From CAYWMY01 sp046352935 (GTDB lineage: Bacteria; Pseudomonadota; Gammaproteobacteria; Steroidobacterales; Steroidobacteraceae), in contig JAXMGR010000003.1 in the NCBI GenBank assembly GCA_046352935.1, forward strand, positions 62,001-126,000: a DNA stretch of 64,000 nt. Direction: 5' to 3'. Both the position numbers and the translations under genes were made by a program. Positions 29,738 to 39,106 of the stretch are shown here, piece by piece. The notes beneath the pieces were generated by a model. The model did no database searches. It was not told the DNA's origin and saw nothing but the letters and a program-made list of their open reading frames with translations. Each line of letters begins with the position of its first letter. Position 1 is the stretch's first letter.

Positions 29738-30555
29738 CCATCGACCGCCTGCTCGCGATCATGGCCCGGCTGCGCGATCCCGTGCGCGGCTGTCCCTGGG
29801 ATCTGGAGCAGGACTTCGCCAGCATCGCGCCGTACACCATCGAGGAGGCCTACGAGGTTGCGGACGCGATCGCGCGCGGCAGCACGGCGGAGCTGAAGGA
29901 CGAGCTCGGCGATCTCCTCCTGCAGGTCGTGTTCCACGCGCAGATCGCTGCTGACCGCGGCCTGTTCCGCTTCGACGACGTCGTGGCCGCGATCTGCGAC
30001 AAGATGGTGCGGCGTCATCCGCACGTCTTCGGCGGCGAGCAGGTGCGCGACGCCGGTGAGCAGACCCGGCGCTGGGAGGAGCTGAAGCGCGCCGAGCGCG
30101 CAGCGCACGGGCGCGGCACCGGTGCGCTGGATTCGGTGCCCGTGGCGCTGCCCGCGCTGACGCGGGCCCGCAAGCTCGGCAGGCGCGCTGCGGAGGCGGG
30201 CATGGACTGGCCGGACAGCGCGGGCCCACGTGCCAAGATCGACGAGGAACTGCGGGAGCTGGATGAAGCCTGCGCGGGCGGTGACCCGCGGCGCATGAGC
30301 GACGAACTGGGAGACCTGCTGTTCGCCGTGGTCAATTTCGCGCGCCATCACGACATCGACCCGGAGCAGTCGCTCGCGGCCGCGGGGCGGCGGTTCGCGA
30401 CGCGGTTCGCCCACGTCGAACGGGCGCTCGACGAGGCCGGCACGGACCTGCGTCGCGCGGCGCCGGAGCTGCTCGATCGGCTCTGGGACGAAGCAAAGCG
30501 GGCGGGGTCCTCCTCGTCCGAGGGGTTCAGTGGGGGTTCAGAGTCGGGCGCCTAG
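29734..30555 (+). CDS. mazG: MazG nucleoside triphosphate pyrophosphohydrolase
   Basis: The 273-residue protein has two MazG repeats: CPWDLEQDFASI, EEAYEVADAI and ELGDLLLQVVFHA in the first, and IDEELRELDEA with DELGDLLFAVVNFAR in the second. It degrades non-canonical or excess NTPs to NMPs; in E. coli it also tunes ppGpp. A Ser/Gly-rich tail follows the second domain. ATG at 29734 overlaps the Nudix stop, so two nucleotide-cleaning enzymes are translated together. Confidence 0.94.
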   Translation: MTIDRLLAIMARLRDPVRGCPWDLEQDFASIAPYTIEEAYEVADAIARGSTAELKDELGDLLLQVVFHAQIAADRGLFRFDDVVAAICDKMVRRHPHVFGGEQVRDAGEQTRRWEELKRAERAAHGRGTGALDSVPVALPALTRARKLGRRAAEAGMDWPDSAGPRAKIDEELRELDEACAGGDPRRMSDELGDLLFAVVNFARHHDIDPEQSLAAAGRRFATRFAHVERALDEAGTDLRRAAPELLDRLWDEAKRAGSSSSEGFSGGSESGA

Positions 30556-30606
30556 AGTCTGTCCCGTGCCCGCCGGAAAGAGCGGCGGGAATGGAGGAAG
30601 GCAGTC

Positions 30607-31185
30607 ATGTGGCGCAAATCCCTGGTGTTGGGCACAGCCCTGTCGATGGCGGTCTTCGCGGCCGGAGCCCGGGCCGATCACGACCGTCGCGAGCGCGGCT
30701 ACCGTGGCGACGACGTGGATTATGCCCGTGTCCTCGATGTCGAGCCGATCGTGCGCCGGGTCCGTGTCACGACGCCTCGTCGCGAGTGCTGGGACGAGGT
30801 CCGCTACGACGACGACGATGGGTACTATGGTCGATCCGGCGGCAGCAGCGCCGGTGGCATGATCGTCGGCGGCATCATCGGCGGTGTGATCGGCAGCACC
30901 ATCGGACGTGGCGACGGGCGGCGCATCGCGACGGCGACCGGCGCCCTGATCGGCTCGGCGATCGGCCACGACGTGGCCCGCCAGCGGCGCGCCGGGCGTT
31001 ACGATCGCGGCGGTGGCGGGGGGCGTTACGAGGAGCGCTGCGATGTCCGCGAGGAGGAGAGCTGGGAGGAGCGCGTCGACGGCTACGACGTGACCTACGA
31101 GTACGCCGGCCGGCGCTATCACACCCGCATGCCCTACGATCCGGGCGACCGGCTGCGCGTCGAAGTCGCGGTCCGGCCCACGTAA
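30607..31185 (+). CDS. Glycine-zipper outer-membrane or periplasmic protein
   Basis: The 192-residue protein has a cleavable-looking signal peptide (residues 1-23, ending AGARA), two glycine-zipper helices (GGMIVGGIIGGVIGSTIG near 82-99 and ALIGSAIGHDVA near 118-129), and a C-terminal region of Arg, Tyr and acidic residues. This layout fits the 2TM glycine-zipper/Rick-17kDa-like envelope proteins. The first mature segment is rich in Asp/Arg/Tyr. It lies just before a PepSY protein and a two-component pair, but its start is not overlapped by them. The function is unknown; an envelope-stress role is only suggested by the neighbours. Confidence 0.75.
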   Translation: MWRKSLVLGTALSMAVFAAGARADHDRRERGYRGDDVDYARVLDVEPIVRRVRVTTPRRECWDEVRYDDDDGYYGRSGGSSAGGMIVGGIIGGVIGSTIGRGDGRRIATATGALIGSAIGHDVARQRRAGRYDRGGGGGRYEERCDVREEESWEERVDGYDVTYEYAGRRYHTRMPYDPGDRLRVEVAVRPT

Positions 31186-31209
31186 GGTCCGTCCCCGATG
31201 GTGGAATCC

Positions 31210-31243
31210 GTCCCGCGCCCCGGCCGCAACCGGCGCGCGGGAC
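31210..31243. repeat. Inverted repeat between glycine-zipper and PepSY genes
   Basis: GTCCCGCGC (31210-31218) and GCGCGGGAC (31235-31243) form a 9-bp stem with a C/G-rich loop. TAGACT at 31250-31255 follows and could be a -10 for the PepSY/two-component operon. The repeat may be a terminator or an operator; there is no T-run. Confidence 0.4.
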
Positions 31244-31261
31244 ATCGTCTAGACTAAGCAC

Positions 31262-31570
31262 ATGGGAGTCATCGCCCGATTCATCGGCCTGCCGCTGTTG
31301 TCGCTGTCGCTCGCAGCGGCGGCGACCGGCCGGCCCGTGGAGAGCGTCGCCGGCTGGCGTGCGGCCGCGGACGTCGCCCGCCCGCAGGCCGACGGCGGGC
31401 TCTCCCTGGACGAGGCGGTCGCCCGCGCCGAGCGACGCCACGACGCGCGCGCCGTGCGTGCCGAGTCCGGGAACGAGGGCGGCCGCACCGTTTACCGGAT
31501 CCGGCTCCTGTCCGCGGACGGCCGTGTCTTCGAAGTGAAAGTCGACGCGCGCACGGGCGCGTACCTGTAA
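31262..31570 (+). CDS. PepSY-domain periplasmic protein
   Basis: The 102-residue protein has an N-terminal signal-like segment (1-24) and one PepSY domain ending in the typical YRIRLLSADGRVFEVKVDARTG run (positions about 78-99). PepSY proteins are often encoded next to two-component systems and may inhibit peptidases or sense envelope state. The stop TAA overlaps the ATG of the response regulator (TAATG), so it belongs to the same operon. Confidence 0.85.
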   Translation: MGVIARFIGLPLLSLSLAAAATGRPVESVAGWRAAADVARPQADGGLSLDEAVARAERRHDARAVRAESGNEGGRTVYRIRLLSADGRVFEVKVDARTGAYL

Positions 31571-32241
31571 TGCGCATCCTGGTCGTCGAGGACGATGCGA
31601 CGCTGCGGCTGAGCCTGGCGGAGCAGCTGCGTGCCCGGGGGTTCGCGGTCGACCTCGCGGCCGACGGACCCGAGGGCGAGTACGGCGGCATCGAGTACCC
31701 GCTCGACGTCGCCGTGGTCGATCTTGGCCTGCCCGGCAAGTCCGGTCTGGACATCATCCGCGCGTGGCGGAAGGCGGGACGCCGGTTCCCCGTGCTGATC
31801 CTGACTGCGCGCGATCGCTGGCAGGACAAGGTCGAGGGACTGCAGGCGGGCGCCGACGACTACGTCACGAAGCCGTTCCAGTTCGAGGAGCTCGCCGCGC
31901 GCGTGCAGGCGCTGCTGCGCCGCTCGGCCGGCTGGTCGTCCCCGGTGCTGCGCTCGGGCCCCATTGAACTCGACACGGCGGGCCAGGAGGTCCGGGCCGG
32001 TGGTGTGGCCGTCGAGCTCACCGCCTTCGAGTTCCGCCTGCTCGAGTACCTCATGCTGCGCGCGGGCGAAGTCGTGTCGAAGTCGGAACTGACCGAGAAG
32101 CTCTACGAGCAGGACTTCGAGCGCGACAGCAACGTCATCGAGGTGCTGATCGGCCGCCTGCGCCGCAAGCTGGACCCCGACGGTGCGAACCAGCCGATCG
32201 AGACCCTGCGCGGTCGCGGCTACCGCATGGCCCGGAACTGA
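31570..32241 (+). CDS. OmpR/PhoP-family response regulator
   Basis: The 223-residue regulator has a receiver domain with acidic EDD at 7-9, phospho-acceptor Asp in VVDLGLPGKSG (near 51), Thr in LILTARD and Lys in VTKPFQF, then a winged-helix DNA-binding domain with LTAFEFRLLEYL and RLRRKLDP...TLRGRGYR. It resembles PhoP and QseB. The PepSY gene is directly upstream and the kinase is 20 bp downstream. Confidence 0.93.
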   Translation: MRILVVEDDATLRLSLAEQLRARGFAVDLAADGPEGEYGGIEYPLDVAVVDLGLPGKSGLDIIRAWRKAGRRFPVLILTARDRWQDKVEGLQAGADDYVTKPFQFEELAARVQALLRRSAGWSSPVLRSGPIELDTAGQEVRAGGVAVELTAFEFRLLEYLMLRAGEVVSKSELTEKLYEQDFERDSNVIEVLIGRLRRKLDPDGANQPIETLRGRGYRMARN

Positions 32242-32261
32242 GTCTTCCCGGTGGAGCCCGC

Positions 32262-33629
32262 GTGCTGATCGAGCGCCCCGCGTCGCTGCGTTTCCGGCTG
32301 CTCGCGACCGTGGGTGTCCTGCTGCTGCTCGGGGTGGCCGTGGCCGGCGTCGCGCTGGACGCGCTCTTCGACCAGCTCGCGATGCGCGGCCGCCGCGCCG
32401 TGCTGGACGCACAGGTCATCGCGCTGATCTCCTCGGCCGAGCTGCATGCCGACGGTTCGCTGACGGCGAACAGCTTCCGCGAGGCGCGTCTCGGCACGCC
32501 GGGTTCGGGGCTCTACGCGGAGATCCGCGACTCGAACGGCACGGTCAGCTGGCGTTCGCCGTCATCGATCGGTGTCGTCTTCGGACTCGGCGCGCGGCCT
32601 TCGGTGGGTGAGCGGAAGTACGAGATCGTGCCGCTCGCCAACGGCGGCGGCCCGGCGCTCGCACTCACGCTCGGCGTCTCCTGGGAGACCGCGCCGGGTA
32701 CGCCGCGCCGCTTCGCCGTCTCGGCACTCGAGAGCCTGGAGCCCTATCTCGCCGAGCGCGCGCGCGTACGCGCGGCGCTCGCGGCCGGCGCGCTGCTGCT
32801 GGCGGGGATGCTGTTCGGCGGCCTCGCGATCGCCCTGCGTCTCGGGCTCAGGCCGGTGGCGCGTATCGAGCGGGAGATCGCGGAGATCGAGGCGGGCGGC
32901 CGCGAACTCCTCGGCGGCGGATTCCCGCGCGAGCTCGCGGGTGTCGCCACGAACCTCAATGCGCTGCTCGGCACCGAGCGCCAGCGGCTCGAACGCTACC
33001 GCACGACGCTCGGCAATCTCGCGCACAGCCTCAAGACACCGTTGTCGGCGCTCTCGAGCCTGCTGCAGGGGGCGGCGCCCGAGCGACGCGATCTGCAGGC
33101 GCAGGTCGCGCGCATGCAGGACATCGTCGAGCACCAGCTGCGCCGCGCGGTGTCGGGTGGCGCGGCGACCACCCTCGCCAGCACACCCGTCGAGCCCGTG
33201 ATCCGCGAACTCGTCGCGGCGCTCGCCAAGGTCTACCGCGATCGTTCGCTCGCGATCGAGGTCGTGGCGAGGGAAGGCGTCGCCTATCCGATCGACCGCG
33301 GCGATCTCATGGAGCTCACGGGCAACCTGCTCGACAACGCCTGCAAGTTCGGCCGGCGCCGGGTGCGTGTCACGGCCGTGGCGATCGAGGATCCGCGGTG
33401 GCGCCGCCCGGGACTCGAAGTCGTGGTCGAGGACGACGGGCCGGGCGTGCCGGTGGCGGACCGCGCGCGCGTCACGGAGCGCGGCACCCGCGCCGACGAG
33501 CGCACGCCGGGACAGGGCATCGGCCTCGCGGTCGTCCACGAGATCGTGGCCGCGCTCGGCGGGTCGATGGATCTCGCGGTCTCACCGCTCGGTGGCGCGC
33601 GCATGATCGTGCACCTGCCGGGACGCTGA
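32262..33629 (+). CDS. PhoQ-like sensor histidine kinase
   Basis: The 455-residue membrane kinase has TM1 (about 12-34), a periplasmic sensor of about 130 residues, TM2 (about 168-190), a short HAMP-like region, the His box LAHSLKTPL near 252, the N box LLDNACKFG, and G boxes VEDDGPGVP and GQGIGLAVVHEIV. The HSLKTPL variant instead of HELRTPL is typical of PhoQ relatives. The start is GTG at 32262. The signal is unknown, although PhoQ-like kinases sense divalent cations or cationic peptides. Confidence 0.92.
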   Translation: MLIERPASLRFRLLATVGVLLLLGVAVAGVALDALFDQLAMRGRRAVLDAQVIALISSAELHADGSLTANSFREARLGTPGSGLYAEIRDSNGTVSWRSPSSIGVVFGLGARPSVGERKYEIVPLANGGGPALALTLGVSWETAPGTPRRFAVSALESLEPYLAERARVRAALAAGALLLAGMLFGGLAIALRLGLRPVARIEREIAEIEAGGRELLGGGFPRELAGVATNLNALLGTERQRLERYRTTLGNLAHSLKTPLSALSSLLQGAAPERRDLQAQVARMQDIVEHQLRRAVSGGAATTLASTPVEPVIRELVAALAKVYRDRSLAIEVVAREGVAYPIDRGDLMELTGNLLDNACKFGRRRVRVTAVAIEDPRWRRPGLEVVVEDDGPGVPVADRARVTERGTRADERTPGQGIGLAVVHEIVAALGGSMDLAVSPLGGARMIVHLPGR

Positions 33630-33637
33630 GCGGCGCG

Positions 33638-36600
33638 ATGTCGGCGACGACCCGGGCCGAAGCGGACGCAACGTCGGTCAGCGACGATCTCATGCTGCAG
33701 GATGCCGCGGCCGTCCGGCGGCTCGACGAGCGTATCGATGCGCGGGAACGTGCGGGGAAACCGGCCGCCCGCGAACGCCGGCAGCGCGACGAGCTCCTGC
33801 TCCGGGCGCGCGAGCGCATCGCGGCGCGGCGCGCCGCCCTCCCGTGCATCACCTACCCCGAGGATCTGCCGATCACGTCGCGTCTGGAGGCCATCGGCGA
33901 AGCGCTCGCCGGTCACCCCGTCGTCGTCGTGTGCGGGGACACGGGTTCGGGCAAGACCACGCAGCTGCCGAAGCTGTGCCTCGCGCTCGGTCGCGGCCTG
34001 CGCGGCCTCATCGGCCACACGCAGCCGCGGCGAATCGCGGCGCGCAGCGTCGCGAGCCGCATCGCCCAGGAACTCGGCACGGAAACCGGCGGCGTCGTGT
34101 CGTACAAGGTGCGGTTCGCGGAACAGGAGTCGGCGCAGAGCCTCGTGCGGCTGATGACCGACGGCATCCTGCTGGCCGAGATCCGTCACGATCCCGACCT
34201 GCTGCGCTACGACACGCTGATCATCGACGAGGCCCACGAGCGCAGCCTGAACATCGACTTCCTGCTCGGCTATCTGCACCGGCTGCTGCCGCGGCGTCCG
34301 GATCTCAGGATCATCATCACGTCCGCGACGATCGATCCCGCGCGGTTCGCGCGGTTCTTCGGCGACGCGCCCGTCATCGAGGTGGCGGGTCGCTCCCACC
34401 CGATCGAGCTGCGTTACCGGCCGCTCGCCTCCGACGAGGACGACGACCTCGATCCCGGGCTGCTGCCGGGGGTGGTGGCGGCCCTCGACGAACTGGCGGG
34501 TGACCCGGTCACGTCGCGCCACGACGTGCTCGTGTTCCTGCCGGGAGAGCGCGAGATCCGCGAGCTCGGCGAGCTCCTCGCGAAGCGCCTCGGCGACGCG
34601 GCCGAGATCACGCCGCTGTTCTCCCGGCTGTCATGGCAGGAGCAGCAGCGGATCTTCCAGCCTGCGCGGCGGCGGCGCATCGTGCTCGCGACCAACGTCG
34701 CGGAGACCTCGCTGACGGTGCCCGGAATCCGTGCGGTGGTCGATTCCGGGCTCGCGCGCATCGCGCACTACAGCCCGCGCAGCAAGATCCTGCGCCTGCC
34801 CGTCGAGCCCGTTTCGCAGGCGAGTGCTGCGCAGCGGGCCGGCCGCTGCGGGCGCGTGGGGCCCGGCGTCTGCATCCGCCTCTATTCGGCGGAGGATTTC
34901 GCGGGACGCCCCGCGTTCACGCCGCCGGAGATCCTGCGCACGAATCTCGCCAGCGTGATCCTGCAGATGGCCGCCCTCGGGCTCGGCGAAGTCGATGCGT
35001 TTCCCTTCGTCGACCCGCCCGACACGAGGCTCGTCAGCGACGGCTACCGGCTGCTCGCCGAACTCGAGGCCGTCGACGGCTCCCGCCACATCACGCCGCT
35101 GGGTCGCCGCCTCGCCAGGCTGCCGGTGGACCCGCGCCTCGCGCGCGTGCTCGTCGAGGCGCATCGCTTCGGCGCGCTCGCGGAGATCCTCACGCTGGTG
35201 TCGGTGCTCTCGATCCAGGATCCACGCGAGCGTCCGCTCTCTGCGCAGGCACAGGCCGACGCGGCGCACGCGCGTTTCGCCGATGCGCGCTCGGATTTCA
35301 CGGCGCTGCTCGATCTCTGGAATGCCTGGCAGGAGGTGCGGCGCACGCGCTCCGCGAGCCAGTCGCGGCGCTGGGCCCGCGAGGGGTACCTGTCGGCGGC
35401 GCGCATGCGCGAGTGGGAGGAGCTGCGCGGCCAGCTCGCCGGCATCGTCGCCGAGTTCGACTGGACCCCGAACGAATCACCGGCCACGACCGAGGCGGTG
35501 CACCGTTCGCTGCTGCCCGGACTCCTGGGCGGGATCGGCCAGCTCGACGAGCGCGGCGAGTATCTCGGCACGCGCGGGCTCAGGTTCCGTCTCGCGCCGG
35601 GCACGAAGCTCCGCGAGCGCGCGCCGCGCTGGATCATGGCCGCGACGATCACCGAGACCGGGCGGGTGCTGGCGCGCACCGTCGCGGCGATCGAGCCCCA
35701 GTGGATCGAGACCGCCGCGCACCATCTCGTGCGCCGCAGCTACGGCGAACCGGTCTGGGAGCCGGAGCGCGGCTCGGTGTCGGCGCGCGAGACCGTGACG
35801 CTCTACGGTCTCAGCATCGCTTCGGGCCGGCACGTGAACTACGGGGCCGTGGAGCCGGCGGCGGCGCGGGAGATCTTCGTGCGCGAGGCGCTCGTCCACG
35901 GGCGGTCGCGGCTGCGCGCCGGTTTCCTGGTCCACAACGCCGGTGTCCGGCGATCGCTCGAGGAGGAGGAGGCGAAGCTGCGTCGCCGCGGCGTCCTGTT
36001 CGAGGAGGAGCGCCTCGTTCAGACCTATCTCGAGCACGTCCCGGCCGCGGTGCACGACCTCGCGGGCTTCGAGCGCTGGCGCCGCAGTGCGGGTCGCGAC
36101 GCGGACCGCGGGCTGCATTTCAGCGCCGGGGACCTGCGTCCTGCAGGTGCGCCGCGACCGGACCCCGCCCTGTATCCGGATCGATGGCCCGTCGCGGGTC
36201 ACGACCTGCCGCTCCGCTACCGCTTCGATCCTGCGCTCGCGGACGACGGCGCGACGCTCGAGCTGCCGCTTGCGCTGCTCGGTGCCCTCGCGCAGGGAGA
36301 CCTCGACTGGAACATTCCTGGACGGCGGCTCGAGAAGGTCACCGAACTGATCCGCGGCCTGCCGAAGTCGCTGCGCCGCTCGCTGGTGCCGGCGCCCGAC
36401 GTGGCCGCGCGGGCTCTCGCGTGCATCGCTCCGGCGGATGGTCACTTCCACGACGTGCTGGCGCGTCAGCTCTCGGCGATCGCGGGTACGCCGATCGCTC
36501 CCGGCGAGTTGCGTGCGGTCGTGCTGCCCGCGTACCTGCGCCTCCATGTGCGTGTCGTCGACGGCGATGGCCGCGTGGTCGGGGAGGGGCGCGACCTCGA

Positions 36601-37567
36601 CGAGCTGGCGCAGGATCTCGCGGCGGCGCGGCGGCAGTCGCTCGCACGCGCGGCGACGGACTTCGCGCGCACGGGACTGACGCGCTGGGACTTCGGTGGC
36701 CTGCCGGCCAGCATGGTCGTGCGCCGTGGCGACCTGCTGCTGGACCTGTATCCCGCGCTCGTCGACGAAGGCGCGAGCGTCGCACTGGAGCTCCGCGAGA
36801 CCGCCGCGGCGGCGGCGCTCGCGACGCGCACCGGCGTGCGTCGGCTCGCGGTGCTGGCCCTCGAGCGCGAGCTCAGGCCCGTGCGCAAGGCGGTCGGTGC
36901 CGATACCGTCGTCAACCTGCTGCATCAGTCGCTCGGTGCCCTGAAGCGCAGCGTGGACGAACTCTGCGATCGCGTCGTCGAGCGCTGCTGCCTCGCGGAA
37001 GCAGCGACCCTTCCGGTCGACGAGGCGGCGTTCGCCGGGTTCGTCGACGCCGGCCGCGCGGACGTGTACGGGACCGGCGTTCGCCTGCAGGGCGTGCTGC
37101 GTGCGACGCTGGAGGCACGGCGTGCTGCGGTCGCGGCCATCGCGGCCGTCCCGCAGGGCCTCGAGCCCGATCTCGTCGCCGACGCGCGCGCGCAGCTCGA
37201 GGCACTGGTCCATCCCGGCTTCGTCGCGGCCACGCCCGATCCCTGGCTCGACCGGCTGCCGCTCTATCTCCGCACGATCGTGCGTCGCGTCGAGCGACTC
37301 CGCGGCGCGGGCCGTGAGCAGCTCCGGCTGCAGTGGGAGTTCAGGCAGTGGCGCTCGGATGCGGCGGCGCTCGTCGCGCGCTGCCCGGCGGGCACGCTGC
37401 CGCCGGAACCGGTGCAGACGCTGCGCTGGCTGATCGAGGAGTTCGGGATCTCGCTGTTCGCGCAGGAACTCGGCACGCTGCAGGCCGTGTCGACGAAGCG
37501 CCTCGTGAGGCAGCGCGAGGCTGCGCTCGCCGCGATCGCGGGCCGCGCGCCGGCGCCGAATGCCTGA
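33638..37567 (+). CDS. hrpA: ATP-dependent RNA helicase HrpA
   Basis: The 1309-residue DEAH-box helicase has Walker A GDTGSGKTTQLPK, DEAH box IIDEAHERSLNIDFLLGYL (in part), SATID, and motif VI QRAGRCGRVGPG, followed by the HA2/OB domains and the long C-terminal DUF3418 region that distinguishes bacterial HrpA. Length matches the family. HrpA resolves collided or stalled ribosomes in E. coli. The ATG at 33638 is used; upstream frame is antisense-free overlap with the kinase gene and carries no similarity. The stop is followed by convergent genes after 6 bp. Confidence 0.95.
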   Translation: MSATTRAEADATSVSDDLMLQDAAAVRRLDERIDARERAGKPAARERRQRDELLLRARERIAARRAALPCITYPEDLPITSRLEAIGEALAGHPVVVVCGDTGSGKTTQLPKLCLALGRGLRGLIGHTQPRRIAARSVASRIAQELGTETGGVVSYKVRFAEQESAQSLVRLMTDGILLAEIRHDPDLLRYDTLIIDEAHERSLNIDFLLGYLHRLLPRRPDLRIIITSATIDPARFARFFGDAPVIEVAGRSHPIELRYRPLASDEDDDLDPGLLPGVVAALDELAGDPVTSRHDVLVFLPGEREIRELGELLAKRLGDAAEITPLFSRLSWQEQQRIFQPARRRRIVLATNVAETSLTVPGIRAVVDSGLARIAHYSPRSKILRLPVEPVSQASAAQRAGRCGRVGPGVCIRLYSAEDFAGRPAFTPPEILRTNLASVILQMAALGLGEVDAFPFVDPPDTRLVSDGYRLLAELEAVDGSRHITPLGRRLARLPVDPRLARVLVEAHRFGALAEILTLVSVLSIQDPRERPLSAQAQADAAHARFADARSDFTALLDLWNAWQEVRRTRSASQSRRWAREGYLSAARMREWEELRGQLAGIVAEFDWTPNESPATTEAVHRSLLPGLLGGIGQLDERGEYLGTRGLRFRLAPGTKLRERAPRWIMAATITETGRVLARTVAAIEPQWIETAAHHLVRRSYGEPVWEPERGSVSARETVTLYGLSIASGRHVNYGAVEPAAAREIFVREALVHGRSRLRAGFLVHNAGVRRSLEEEEAKLRRRGVLFEEERLVQTYLEHVPAAVHDLAGFERWRRSAGRDADRGLHFSAGDLRPAGAPRPDPALYPDRWPVAGHDLPLRYRFDPALADDGATLELPLALLGALAQGDLDWNIPGRRLEKVTELIRGLPKSLRRSLVPAPDVAARALACIAPADGHFHDVLARQLSAIAGTPIAPGELRAVVLPAYLRLHVRVVDGDGRVVGEGRDLDELAQDLAAARRQSLARAATDFARTGLTRWDFGGLPASMVVRRGDLLLDLYPALVDEGASVALELRETAAAAALATRTGVRRLAVLALERELRPVRKAVGADTVVNLLHQSLGALKRSVDELCDRVVERCCLAEAATLPVDEAAFAGFVDAGRADVYGTGVRLQGVLRATLEARRAAVAAIAAVPQGLEPDLVADARAQLEALVHPGFVAATPDPWLDRLPLYLRTIVRRVERLRGAGREQLRLQWEFRQWRSDAAALVARCPAGTLPPEPVQTLRWLIEEFGISLFAQELGTLQAVSTKRLVRQREAALAAIAGRAPAPNA

Positions 37568-37573
37568 GCGTCG

Positions 37574-39106
37574 TCAGCCGGGATCGAACCGGATGCCCTG
37601 CGCGAGCGGCAGCTCGTCGGACCAGTTGATCGTCGTCGTCTGGCGCCGCATGTAGGCCCTCCAGGCGTCGGAGCCCGCCTCGCGGCCGCCGCCCGTGTCC
37701 TTCTCGCCGCCGAACGCGCCGCCGATCTCCGCGCCCGAGGTGCCGACGTTCACATTGGCGATGCCGCAGTCCGAGCCGGTGGCGGAGAGGAACCGCTCGG
37801 CGTGCTGCAGGCGGTCCGTGAATATCGCGGATGACAGGCCATAGCGCGAGTCGTTCTGCAGCCGGATGGCCTCGTCGAGATCGCGCACCGGGATCAGATA
37901 GAGGATCGGCGCGAAGGTCTCCTGCTGCACGATGGCCATGTCGTTGCGGGCGCGGATGATGGTGGGCTCGACGAAATGGCCGGGACCCGGCCGCACGCGT
38001 GCGCCACAGAGCACGGTGCCGCCCTCGGCGCGGGCCGCCTCGATCGCCTGCTCGTAGCGCAGTACGGCGCGCGAGTCGATCAGCGGGCCCATCAGCGTGC
38101 CCGGATCCTGCGGATCGCCGATGCGGATCTGGCGGTACGCCGCCACGAGCCGCTCCTCGAGCTCTGCCGCGCGCGACGCGTGCACGAGGACGCGGCGCGA
38201 GGTCGTGCAGCGCTGGCCGGACGTTCCCACTGCGCCGAAGACGATCGCGCGGACGGCGAGATCGAGGCTGGCGGACTCGTCGACGATGAGCGCGTTGTTG
38301 CCGCCGAGCTCGAGCAGGCAGCGCCCGAGGCGCCGCGCGACGCGTTCCGCGACCTTTCGTCCCACCGCCGTGGAGCCCGTGAACGACACGAGCGCAACGC
38401 GAGGATCGTCGACGAAGCGTTCGGCCAGGGTGTCATCGGCGGTGACGAACAGCTGGAAGATCGGCGGGAAGCCCTGTTCCGCGAGTGCGTCGTTGCAGAG
38501 GCGCTGCACGGCGAGCGCGCACAGCGGAGTCCGCGGCGACGGTTTCCAGACGCAGACGTTGCCGCAGACCGCCGCCAGGAACGCGTTCCAGGCCCAGACC
38601 GCGACCGGAAAATTGAACGCCGTGACGATGCCGACGACACCGAGCGGGTGCCATTGTTCGTACAGGCGGTGGCCGGGGCGTTCGGAGTGCATGGTCAGTC
38701 CGTAGAGCATGCGCGACAGGCCCACGGCGAAGTCGGCGATGTCGATCATCTCCTGGACCTCGCCATCGCCCTCGGCCTTGATCTTGCCCATCTCGAGCGT
38801 CACGAGGCTGCCGAGGCGATCCTTGTGCCGGCGCAGCGCCACGGCCACGCAGCGGATGGCTTCGCCGCGCCGCGGAGCGGGGATCCCGCGCCAGACGCGC
38901 GCCGTCGCGGTTGCCGAGGCCAGCACGCGTTCGCAGGCGGTGACATCGGCGCTGCGCACGGGCCGCAGCGGCCGGCCCGTGGTGGGGTCGTGGGAGACGA
39001 GCGGCGGGCCCGCGCATGCGAGCCATCCGCCGTCGCCCGCGTACGTGCCAGGGTGGTCGGCGACGAGGCCCAGTGAGTCGAGAAGAGCGTCGGTGTCCAT
39101 GTTCAT
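37574..39106 (-). CDS. ALDH7-type aminoadipate-semialdehyde dehydrogenase
   Basis: The 510-residue aldehyde dehydrogenase has the catalytic Cys in SGQRCTTSRR, the general-base Glu in LELGGNNALIV and the NAD-binding FTGSTAVG. The LGGNNA form, rather than LGGKSP, marks the ALDH7/antiquitin group, which oxidises alpha-aminoadipate semialdehyde in lysine breakdown. The ATG at 39106 overlaps the stop of the saccharopine dehydrogenase gene by ATGA, supporting a shared pathway. A broader substrate range is possible. Confidence 0.88.
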   Translation of the reverse strand: MNMDTDALLDSLGLVADHPGTYAGDGGWLACAGPPLVSHDPTTGRPLRPVRSADVTACERVLASATATARVWRGIPAPRRGEAIRCVAVALRRHKDRLGSLVTLEMGKIKAEGDGEVQEMIDIADFAVGLSRMLYGLTMHSERPGHRLYEQWHPLGVVGIVTAFNFPVAVWAWNAFLAAVCGNVCVWKPSPRTPLCALAVQRLCNDALAEQGFPPIFQLFVTADDTLAERFVDDPRVALVSFTGSTAVGRKVAERVARRLGRCLLELGGNNALIVDESASLDLAVRAIVFGAVGTSGQRCTTSRRVLVHASRAAELEERLVAAYRQIRIGDPQDPGTLMGPLIDSRAVLRYEQAIEAARAEGGTVLCGARVRPGPGHFVEPTIIRARNDMAIVQQETFAPILYLIPVRDLDEAIRLQNDSRYGLSSAIFTDRLQHAERFLSATGSDCGIANVNVGTSGAEIGGAFGGEKDTGGGREAGSDAWRAYMRRQTTTINWSDELPLAQGIRFDPG

